A program made the translations under genes and the position numbers. Of a DNA stretch of 64,000 nt, positions 26,101 to 34,800 are shown piece by piece. Position 1 is the stretch's first letter; each line of letters opens with the position of its first letter. Below the pieces are notes generated by a model. The model saw only the letters and a list, made by a program, of their open reading frames with translations. It was not told the DNA's origin and searched no databases. The stretch spans positions 12,826,001 to 12,890,000 of the forward strand of contig NC_090697.1 of NCBI RefSeq assembly GCF_040954835.1. Reading direction: 5' to 3'. Source of the DNA: Lepisosteus oculatus (taxonomy: Eukaryota > Chordata > Actinopteri > Semionotiformes > Lepisosteidae).

Positions 26101-27107
26101 CTAATGACTGCAATTATAACTGTTAATGTTGTTGTATAGAAATAGGTGTGTAGATGAAGACCTGTTTAAATGGATCCGGTTCTTGGCTGAGTTCCTTAAT
26201 AAATGGTATAATTCTCCAAGACCCCATGCCCAACTTCAAATATTGTACGCAGACGTAGGGCATGCAGTTCGCCAGCTGGGTCCCTACAGAGTGACGCGGG
26301 AGTCCCGGGTTCGAGCCCCCGACGGTGGGGGGCCGACCTAATGCGGCAAGGGCGCCCACCTGAGCCCCCGTTGCGTTACAATATGTATCACATAAGAGTA
26401 AAAGATGCACATACTGAAGCATTCGTGTGCTTTCTTTTCGGGTTCCCTTGTCTTGTGTAAAAAAAACTCGGGCTTTCAAGTTTTTTTTTACTGTACTCTA
26501 ATCCCGAGCAAACGCATTAAATGCAGAGTGAACATACACAAAAGTAATATCGATTATCCATATCGTAATAAGCGAAGGCACAGGCATGTACGCAGGAGCT
26601 GCCTACAGTACATCGTTAAGTATCGTGAAAAGTTTTGTGGAGCGCTTGCCGTGCGAATTACGGAGATGGAATACAGGTTTCCATACATGAATGCATGAAT
26701 ACATTAATTCCATACAACACCGGCAAATATTGGATTTATGTTGTACTTACTCTCTCCGACAAAATCTTATACCGATACACTATTCACATACCTGATTGCT
26801 TAAGCAAACGCAGACCCTTCTTAGCTTCTTCTATTGGTAGAACAAATGACGTTTTTGCCGTGTGGAAACAAAAGCCGCACTTGTAGTTGCAGACCCGAGT
26901 AAAATGGTAATTGACACTTGTTGGAATTGGCGTCTGGATATTTCCTTTGCAGCTGTCTCGTTCAGTCTTTCTCGCAGTGCTTCCTCGCAAACTTCTCACC
27001 CCGATCCAGATCCAGACCTTCTCTGACAGACTTGCAAAGACCTTGGAAAGATTACTCATACAGAGCTGCAGGACCATTTTCATAAAAAATAAATCAATGG
27101 CAAACAT
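20022..27107 (-). CDS. rsad2: viperin, radical SAM antiviral enzyme (whole gene, six coding exons)
   Basis: Interferon-induced radical-SAM enzyme of ER membranes and lipid droplets that converts CTP to the chain-terminating ddhCTP (family knowledge). The coding exons, read on the minus strand, are 27107-26792, 25045-24884, 23198-22969, 21677-21528, 21321-21289 and 20186-20022. All junctions are GT-AG and the phases agree, giving about 351 aa; human viperin has 361. Seen in the translation: an amphipathic N-terminus rich in L, F and W; the Fe-S motif CNYKCGFC (C73, C77, C80); the GGEPF SAM-binding loop near 114-118; SNGS; and the conserved C-terminal tryptophan (KADMKLEW). The start at 27107 is the first in-frame ATG downstream of a TATA box at about 27192-27199 and has A at -3. 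ATG 27077 (A at -3, G at +4) is a strong alternative giving 341 aa. The gene is head to head with CMPK2. Introns 1, 2 and 3 each contain a repeat. Confidence 0.96.
21289..21321 (-). CDS. rsad2: rsad2 coding exon 5 (33-nt microexon)
   Basis: Eleven codons, [11 protein letters not shown], bounded by TTTTAG and GTAAGT. It continues exon 4 (ESNQK) and joins exon 6 (MRFLDC), exactly following the viperin family sequence. It is too short to appear as an independent ORF. Confidence 0.92.
21528..21677 (-). CDS. rsad2: rsad2 coding exon 4
   Basis: A 150-nt exon, phase 0 at both ends, encoding [19 protein letters not shown] through CLVPESNQK. The acceptor is CCTGCAG and the donor GTACAG. This is the conserved viperin block that follows NPVRWK. 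Confidence 0.94.
21812..22305 (+). mobile_element. 5S rRNA-derived SINE in rsad2 intron 3
   Basis: 5S-like head CTAAGCAGGTTTGGGCCTGT, then CTGGAATGGGAGACCTCT (about 21825-21905) and a SINE body including CCTTCAGATGAGACGTTAAAC. The 3' end GTAAAGCACTTTGGGATG is a LINE-type tail shared with other SINEs. Confidence 0.65.
22969..23198 (-). CDS. rsad2: rsad2 coding exon 3
   Basis: A 230-nt exon, phase 1 to phase 0. It encodes [17 protein letters not shown] through LNPVRWK, matching the conserved central TIM-barrel region (KINSVIN and NPVRWK blocks). The acceptor is CCGCAG and the donor GTAAGG. Confidence 0.95.
24572..24855 (+). mobile_element. tRNA-derived SINE in rsad2 intron 2
   Basis: GGCTCTGTGGCTAAGGATCT head, GGTTCAAATCC B box and GCTAATAAAGTGATCTGATC tail. 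It is inserted antisense to rsad2, about 30 bp from the exon 2 donor (24883). Confidence 0.7.
24884..25045 (-). CDS. rsad2: rsad2 coding exon 2
   Basis: A 162-nt exon, phase 1 at both ends. It starts after TTTTAG with [13 protein letters not shown] and ends at RYG before donor GTAAGT. It carries the GGE motif that contacts S-adenosylmethionine and the VSIVSNGS strand. Confidence 0.95.
25491..25790 (+). mobile_element. fold-back element, diverged copy in rsad2 intron 1
   Basis: Begins CAGGTGGGGAGCTGCGTCAG and ends TGTGACTTGTTCC. Flanks TTTATTTACTATT and TTTAATTACTGTT (25478-25490, 25791-25803) look like an aged 13-bp duplication with two mismatches. The centre has a second hairpin (GGCAGGAGGGGCAGAGAG against CTCTCTGCC and CCCCTCCTGCC). 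The ribozyme core is broken (GCTGACACG instead of GCCGAAACG). Confidence 0.6.
26255..26385 (+). mobile_element. GC-rich tRNA-derived SINE fragment, rsad2 intron 1
   Basis: A GC-rich island in AT-rich intron with an exact B-box-like GGGTTCGAGCCCC (about 26308-26320) and an A-box-like GTTCGCCAGCTGGG about 30 bp upstream. No complete tRNA cloverleaf is formed. Confidence 0.45.
26792..27107 (-). CDS. rsad2: rsad2 coding exon 1
   Basis: Encodes the membrane-binding N-terminus and the CxxxCxxC cluster motif, through LLKQS plus the first base of a glycine codon. The donor is TCAG|GTATGT. The open frame continues upstream to an ATG at 27179, but that ATG lies only about 13 bp downstream of the TATA box, so it is probably not transcribed. 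Confidence 0.92.
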
Positions 27108-27119
27108 GTTTGTTTGTTT

Positions 27120-27129
27120 TTTCACTTCC
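27120..27129 (-). promoter_or_regulatory. ETS/IRF composite-like site in the rsad2 leader
   Basis: GGAAGTGAAA on the minus strand matches the GGAANNGAAA composite bound by PU.1-type ETS and IRF proteins. It lies between the predicted transcription start and the ATG. Confidence 0.4.
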
Positions 27130-27191
27130 AGACCTGTCCAGTCTCCCCCGTATTTGTCTGTGACAAGTGCCACTAACAAGAGGCATTCGAT

Positions 27192-27199
27192 GTTTTATA
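27192..27199 (-). promoter_or_regulatory. rsad2 TATA box
   Basis: CTATAAAA on the minus strand, 85-92 bp upstream of the chosen ATG (27107). It predicts transcription starting near 27165-27170, which leaves a short leader and rules against the ATG at 27179. Confidence 0.6.
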
Positions 27200-27256
27200 G
27201 ACTATCGCACAGGTCACGAGTTGCGCGTAACATTACTGTTTACAAGCTGCGCCAAG

Positions 27257-27278
27257 TTTCGATACGTAGGTATCGAAA
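27257..27278. promoter_or_regulatory. inverted repeat with GAAA half-sites upstream of rsad2
   Basis: TTTCGATA, a 6-bp spacer, then TATCGAAA: a perfect 8-bp inverted repeat about 60 bp upstream of the TATA box. Each arm carries a GAAA core as used by IRF and STAT-IRF9 factors. The regulatory role is inferred. Confidence 0.4.
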
Positions 27279-28107
27279 ATGCACCAGAATAAAAACATCT
27301 GATAATACATTGTTCGAATATCTGTAAGCACAAGTATGCAAGCAAGAATAGAAACTCAAGACAGTGCTAAAACGTCACCAGTTAATATGCCATAACTTTA
27401 CGTGAAAGGGTTCTTAATGTTATGAGCGTCTTTCAGATAACGAATGAATGTAACTTTGATTGATGCTATATTATTAGGGTAAAATGCTTCTGTATTTACA
27501 GTTATGCAATATATTGGATCATTGTACGGCATTGTTACTAAGGCTTTACGATTCCTATGAAATACTGAGGTAAAGAAGTGTTCTATGAACTACAAGGCTT
27601 ACTGCAGACTACTGCACAGGGAATTTTGCGCAGATTGAACTCATCACGGCATCTGAGAGCAGTCCACAAGTTGTAACATGAAAATCAACAAGCTCAGTGG
27701 TGCCGCTGGTACTCCCTCACCCAGTATTAGTATAACGGTTATGTATATTTCTGGTTCTTTTCATTCTTTACCACGTAAAACTGGTGCATCAGATATTCAA
27801 TCACATAGTTATGAAAAGTAGTATTCAAACAACATAGTAACGAATAAACGCATAAAAAACTCGATTCTCAATTAGAAATCAGTAACCCAAAAGTTTAGAA
27901 TGCTGACGTGCTTTTGAGTCCCTGTCTAAACACTTCGGTAACGCATTTTATTAAATGCTACTATATATTTTGAAATGATGCGTGATATTTTCTTCGTGCA
28001 TTAATGTTGGCTACGCCATGTCATTTAAGGAGCGCTGCACTTGTGTAACACCCTAGCGAAACAAACAGCACAGCAAAATAAAAAAAGACTTCGGTTTGCC
28101 TATGCAA

Positions 28108-28123
28108 TTTCACTTTCGTTTCC
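28108..28123 (+). promoter_or_regulatory. ISRE upstream of cmpk2
   Basis: TTTCACTTTCGTTTCC; the reverse strand reads GAAA-C-GAAA-GT-GAAA. TTTC-AC-TTTC is an exact GAAANNGAAA interferon-stimulated response element, with a third half-site adjacent. It ends 94 bp upstream of the cmpk2 ATG. A weaker version (AGTTTCGATTTTC, spacing one base longer) follows at 28153-28165, and a TTTAAA near 28142 is a weak TATA candidate. Confidence 0.7.
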
Positions 28124-28217
28124 ATACAGCAGCGAGTGCTCTTTAAAGTTTAAGTTTCGATTTTCTATCGCCTACGTCAGGTTAGTCGTGTGCATTTCCG
28201 GTTGTGTTTCTGGTATC

Positions 28218-28889
28218 ATGATACCCATCAGACGAGTGGTACGGTTTCTTAAAACACCGTTTCAATACCAAGCCTGTCTTCTGACTATGGCAAGACCTTT
28301 GACTTTGTGTCATCTAAACCGATGGTGTCTCCGAAAGTTCGCAGTAGAACTTGGCGGAGGAACGTATCCCGTCTATTTTGCCTTAAACGCAAACCCCTCA
28401 GTTAAAGATTACGAAGACGATCTGGCATTTCAAAAGTTATTCGATTGCGCAAAAGGTTATTCTGTTCACGTCTCCACAGGAGACAGAATACAAAGAGCAA
28501 GATTACATTGCGACCTTCAAAACACATTAGTTTCCAGGTTACCCAAAACCTGCAACGTTTTGGATCTTGTCGACTTTCAGCCAGACGTGAAAAACTCTGT
28601 GATTAAGGGTTTTTTCATTCAGGACTCGAAGGATTCTCAGCAGACTGACCGAGTACTTCAAGAACTGTTTCAGAGGCATCCATTCAATCTGTGCACCTAT
28701 GTCCGTGAAGAAGACGACAAGTTGTGGTGGCAATATGTTTGGTCTCAGACTGATCACGGGGAGATGACAGTGGTTAAAAAAAATTGTGTTGTACCTACAG
28801 AAACACCAGTTACCCACCCGTCAGAGACCAATATTATAAACAACGTTGTTTTCTATAGCTTTGAAGAAGCTTACAACGTTCTAAAGGAG
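28218..28889 (+). CDS. cmpk2: cmpk2 coding exon 1
   Basis: Encodes residues 1-224: the targeting peptide and the family-specific N-terminal domain. It ends in phase 0 at NVLKE before donor GTAGGG. The open frame runs 12 nt further into the intron, to TAA at 28899-28901. Confidence 0.92.
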
Positions 28890-31800
28890 GTAGGGTTTTA
28901 AATACTATTCTGTGTTTGCAGTTCAGATTACAGCATGACTATCATTCAGTTGAAAAATATTTTATTTGAAATGACGAAAACTAATGCAGTTCTTCTAGAC
29001 TTGATTTGGCGTATTAGAATTAAATGTTTTTGAAGTGACTGCTGAGAATGTCTCTAATAAAAATTGCTTGGGTTGAAGTTTGCCCTACTGCCATAATGAC
29101 GCATCTTGGTTTGCTGACTAAAGGGGAGTAAATCGGGCAAAGTCTCCGCCTAGTGGCAACGACGTAAAATAGACTCAGTCCTGTACCAGAAGATAATATT
29201 TGTAATCATGTTAAGTCAAATATATGCATACTTTATATGTGAGTTTTGGAGTTAAATACCCCACTAATTTATTTTAGTAACGCACCTATAAAGTGACTAA
29301 GACTTATACCAGACAACGGAAAGTTTAATACAATAAAGACATTATTGCCGCAATGCTACTTGTGGAAGTTGAAAAGTATAAGTAATGCCCTTCCCTTATT
29401 CCAAAACATACAGTATTGTAGCGAATTCGGGTTCTAGGGCTTCTGCCCTCACCGCATGGGCTCAAACCCGGCTCTCCGGCGTCGCTCAACAGGGGTCTTG
29501 CCGGCTGAGCTAAAAAGGACTTTCCACAGATCCCTGTTAGGCGCAGGGGCGTATTCGTAATAACATATAAAGTACGAACGTTTAGAGTAGAAATTGCTGT
29601 ACTCAAAAAGGCTACAAATTAAGTGGAAACAGAATGTAAAAAGGTTCAAAACAAGAGGAGGCCATTCAGCCGAATTTGCCGGTTTGGTTTCTAGTAGCCA
29701 AAGATGATTCCAGGGAATCTGCTTTACCAACAGACCAGTTGAATGTTTCCGACCCAGCAGTCCCTTGTGGAAAGAATTGTTTCCTGGTTCAGTCCTTGAA
29801 ACACTCCCTCTTTTCCATGTATGTCTTTAAATCATACATTCACTGTTATTCCCAGAGTCTTAAGGAATTTAATACATTGTATATATGCAGTAATTACAAA
29901 CATTGACTTGAATGCTATACTTTTCTGAACATTTCTTAACAGTTGGCATGCCTTTTCTGTTGTCTCACAACAAATGTATGTGTTGCTGGTCATTTATTGA
30001 TTTACAGTCTATAATATGCACATTTACTGTATACTGTACATGTCTAGTAACTTGCAGTTTAAATGCCCTAAACTTGCTTTTGCCAAACTGCCAAACTTTA
30101 TCAGGCTGCCATTTATTAACTCATTGTCTTCTCTCCCTCAGTGTATAAAGATAATCCCTGAATCAAAACAAGTGTTAGAGGCAGCAGAACAATGTTTAAG
30201 TTCGGAGAAAAGGGGCACCTTTCCTGTGATTATAGTAGAAGGATTGGATGCAACAGGTAAGGTTATGGAGGGTGTTTTTAAAATAATAGTAAAATAATAT
30301 CTTCCAAATAATTTCTATAGCACAAATCCCACCTGTTTTACAGTAAATGTCCGCTTCTAATTCTCAATTAAGAAACTGGAGAAATTAGATTTAGTTTTGT
30401 GATTAAACAAAATTAGTCTTTTGAAGAGAGAAAAGCTTGTACTCTGTTATTATCCTTTATAGATTTGGTCTAGAAAAAAAAAAGCCCTTCTATTCATGAC
30501 TTAATACTGATTCTTTATAGATAAGAGTTGAATTTCTCCAAAAGTGAACCTATTATTGGGCTGAGACCTATGCAGTCTTTACATCCATACTGGTCTGGTC
30601 AGTAATGAAATTTCAGTCTGTATTTCGTTGCGTGTCCTCAGAAATGTACGAACAAACGAAACAAAAGAAAAATGAGCACATCCCTTCAACAGATTAATCT
30701 TGAGAGGGGAAAGTAAAGACAAGAATGCATATGAATGATCTGAATTTGACATTTTCCATTTCTGCCCATGTTGTCATCTCCCCACCCTCATTATCCTCTG
30801 TTGTTATCGTTGTTATCGATGTAGGAAAAACTACCTTGACCCAGTCTCTCAGTCAGGCTCTGGAAGGATCTCTGCTGAAGTCTCCACCTGAGTGTCTGTC
30901 TCCATGGAGAGTGCGATTTGATGCTGAACCCCCTCTGATCAGAAGGGCTTTCTATGCCCTAGGGAACTACATCACTGCAGGCCAGATAGCAACACAGTCA
31001 GCACATTCACCTGTTATTGTTGATAGGTATGTAAAGCACCTCTTCATCAATACAGGTAAAATACTGCCTGCTTCAGAGAAAGGTCAAAATATTTTTTTTA
31101 AATGAAATAACAGTATGTTTTAGATTCCAAATCTGTTGGCACCCTTAATGACTATTTCTTATTTAAGAATACAAATACTTGGACATATGGAGAACTAAGT
31201 CTAACAATGGAATACGGACTTTATGTTATTTTAAGATTTTATTTTGGTGGACTGGAATGATTTCAAAAATTAAATTCTGTTTTTTAATTTGAACGCAATG
31301 TATAACAGTGATGGGAATGTGGATTAGCTTCAGAAACCCCCTTTTATTTGAACTAGAAATAATTCTGTTTCTTACTTCTTCCAATATGAGTTTTTAAATT
31401 TGACTTTGGACAGCAAATCATTTTCATCATTTTTCTTCAGTCTTGAATTGTGTCTTTCTTATCTGAAGCAGTAATTCTAATTTTGTATCTAATTAAATAT
31501 GCTCCAAAAGAGATATTGCTCAGGACTTCAGTTCCTTACACCTCGTGTTTTTCTAGGCCAGTCAGTTTTACACATTAGGTCCCTTCAGAGAGACATCTGG
31601 TACCATCGCACAGCTCAGTTCATTTTTCATTAGTTATGATTCACATGCTGAAAAATACTGAAATATTCACATACTGAGAATAAATAGGATGTGCATTGAC
31701 ACTTCTGCAGTGGCATGGTGGTGCTGGGGTTAGCATTGCTACCTTGCAGCACTGGGGCCCTAGGTTCAACTCCTGGGGTGCAATCTGTGTGGAGTTTGCA

Positions 31801-34800
31801 TGTTCTCCTCCCGTTTGTGTGGGTTAGCTCCCACAGTCCGAGGATATACTTGCAGCTTAATTGGCACTGGTGTGAGTGTGTGTGCTTGTGTGTGCCCTGT
31901 GATGGACTGGTGCCTCATCTACTGTAGGATGTATCCTGCCTTGCACCCAATGCATGCCTGGATAGGCTCCGGCTCCCCGGTGACTCTGTACTGGATAAAC
32001 TGAGTGGAAAATGGACGGATGAATTCACACCTCTTAATTCACTCACTGATCTGCAGGTATTGGCATAGCACCGCAGCCTATGCAATTGCAACCGAAGTCA
32101 GCGGGAAAGCGGAGAATCTCCCAGCCCTGAGCTCTGACGTGTACCGCTGGCCCTCTGACCTGCTCAAGCCAGATCTCGTGGTGCTGCTGACAGTCAGCCC
32201 TGCGGAGCGCCAGCGTCGGCTGCAGGCCCGGGGGGGCAACAAGACGAAAGAGGAGGCAGAGCTTGAGGCAAACCAGCTTTTCCGGCAAAAGTGGGTACAT
32301 TATATTCTTATTGCATTATATGTAATTATTACTTTATATTTTCCCTGCTAACTAGAAGCTACAGTAGATCAATAGACCAGTATCTATGACAGAGGTACAT
32401 TTTGGTAACATGAGCTTTGCAGTTCTTGAAACCCACAACCCCTTTTACAAGCGGTAATTTGATTTATTTTCCCAAAGGGTCCAGCTTCATCCCTGTGTCA
32501 ATAAAATGCTCGCAAAAAGGGGAGTTTAATGGGGGCACCTACCTTCAGAATGAACCACTTTGTAGCAAAATAAATAACTTTAATTAGTTAACCTTTTAGA
32601 GTTGGTTAAATGTTAAACCTTGCAAGTTATTACGTAGGGTGTCCGGGCCAAATTTCCTTCTGGTGTTTCTCAGTCATGGCTTCCTAATAATTCCCACCTA
32701 TGAATTGACTTCTTATCTCTGTTCTCCTTCCCACTGATAACTGGTGTGTGTTGAGCGTACTTGTGTACTTTGGCTGCCATTACATCATCCAGGTGGGGGC
32801 TACACATTTAGGGTTGTGGAAGAGAGTCCCTATTACCTGCAAAGGGCTTTGAGTGGAGTGTCCAGAAAAGCACTATACAAGTGTAAGGAAATGGATGTTG
32901 TTATAATAATAGGCATCCAGAAGTAAATTCTTCTAATGGAAGAAATTTCTATCTTCCAGGGATGCTGCAAGGTAGTGATGAGTGTGTGTAGTCCTAAAAA
33001 CACAGCCCTCTGGTTTTGTTCAGCTGATAATAATGACTTATTTTGAATAATTATATGGGCAAGAAGTGGTATTGTAGATCTTAATTAGCCTTTTGGAGCG
33101 GTGGCACTGTGGCTAAGGATCTGCGCCCATGGCTAGAAGGTTGCCTTTTCAAATCCCGCGGCCGACAGAGGAATCCTACTCCATTGGGCCCCTGAGCAAG
33201 GCCCTTAACCTCAGCTTCTCCAGGGGTGCCGTATAAATGGCTGACCCTGCGCCCTGACCCCAAGCTTCTCTCTCCCTGTCTGTGTGTCTCATGGAGAGCA
33301 AACTGGGGTATGTGAAAAGACAAATTCCTAATGCAAGAAATTGAATATGGCCAATAAAGTGATCTCTGTAGCTGGTCACTGAAGAGCACGTGTTAAGTCT
33401 GACAGAATTTGGGCCCTTGAAGACTGGAGCTGCACATCCCTGATGTTAAGACTGCAAGCAAAGCTGACCAAACAATAAGGATTGTGCCAGGTCTGAGCCT
33501 GTGCTGGATGGAGGAGTTGCATCCTAGACTGCATGACATTCGTCCACATAGGAAACATTCACATGCACACAGACGGTACAAGGAGAGTTTAGAGGTGTCA
33601 TTACCCTAGCCAGTCTGCTTGTGGACGGTTGTGTTGTAAGTGGTAACACCTAGAAAAAATACCTCAAACAATCAATACATGGGCAGAACGTGCGATCTCC
33701 AAACAAAAAGTTCTCCAGTCCAGAATAAAACCTGGGACAGGAGAGCTGTAAGACAGCATTGATAACTGCCAATTTCACTTTTTTATTCTTTACAGTTAAA
33801 TTATTTTTATATATATAAAAAAAAACAGTTCTCATTATGGAATCTTTTATATTTTGCACTGCGTATTAATAAAATCCTCTCATCTAATATGTACTGATGG
33901 CGGCACTTCTGCCTCTCCTGTTTAGTCCAATAGAAACTTATATACAGCTGTACTTCAGCAACTTATATTACCACTGCAATTCAACAGTTTGTTGCGTAAT
34001 TTGTTGCTATTATCTATGTGAATGATCCAAAATAGAGTGTTCCTACATTCCAATAGGAATGTACAAATAATCTCACATAGAGTTTTATAGAGTTTCCCAG
34101 ATGCTCAGTGGTACAGTACATCACACTTGGCCATTCATTGCATCGTAAAGCCAAGAGTGTATTTTTGGAACTTTTATTTAAATTTGCTGTCAAGTTTCCA
34201 TGTTGGTTTTTTTATGATCCGAAATAACTTGTGGAAATTGCTTTGATTCCCCTTGTGTCTGTTAACCACTTCCTTTCAGTAGCAGTTACTGTATAATGCT
34301 GCTTTATAATGTAATAGAACAAAACATTACAAAACAAACAAACAAGAAAACAGCATAACACCTGGCAGAGTGCATTTTAAAACATATTTTTTAACATGTC
34401 TCCTGTTTATTCCAAGCAAGCAAGGGTGGGGGAAGGGAAGCAGATCTTAATGTTGCTCTCCCATATGGGAAAAGCAGTGCTGGTTGCTGCTGTTGTTTTA
34501 TATATCATGTGAAGGTAATGTGAGTGTTCTGCGATGGATTTAACATTTGCAAAAAATGTTCAGATATGCTTTGAACTTTGACACGTGTTTGGATATTGCT
34601 TTCTGCTACACCTTTCTCACTAAACAGGGCATCAAAATGAATCTGATATCTCTTGAGTCAGTCCCACTTTTAAACCAAAACTGTCAGGAGTGGTAAACAA
34701 ATAGGCAGAACAAAGGGTTTTGTGGAACTTAGTTGACCTTGGAATACCAGGGAAACGTGGCTCTGGCAGTTGAAAATGATTTGTGGGAGGCTTAGACAGA

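Larger units (their letters stand above)
27108..28217. promoter_or_regulatory. divergent rsad2/cmpk2 promoter region
   Basis: The 1.1 kb between the two start codons holds no gene. It contains a TATA box, an inverted GAAA-type repeat and an ETS/IRF composite near rsad2, and an ISRE near cmpk2. The head-to-head layout of two co-induced interferon genes suggests shared control; the middle part has no motif I recognise. Confidence 0.8.

Noticed and set aside
26255..26385. Functional tRNA gene
   Set aside because: The B box is good, but acceptor and anticodon stems do not pair; a SINE head is the better reading.
26784..27179. 131-codon minus-strand frame as a standalone gene
   Set aside because: It is rsad2 exon 1 plus promoter sequence upstream and a few intron bases downstream; splice sites and phases join it to five more exons.
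28041..28217. 59 extra N-terminal residues for CMPK2
   Set aside because: They would include the ISRE as coding sequence, and no homology to CMPK2 begins before about residue 90 of that frame; the ATG at 28218 starts a plausible import signal.
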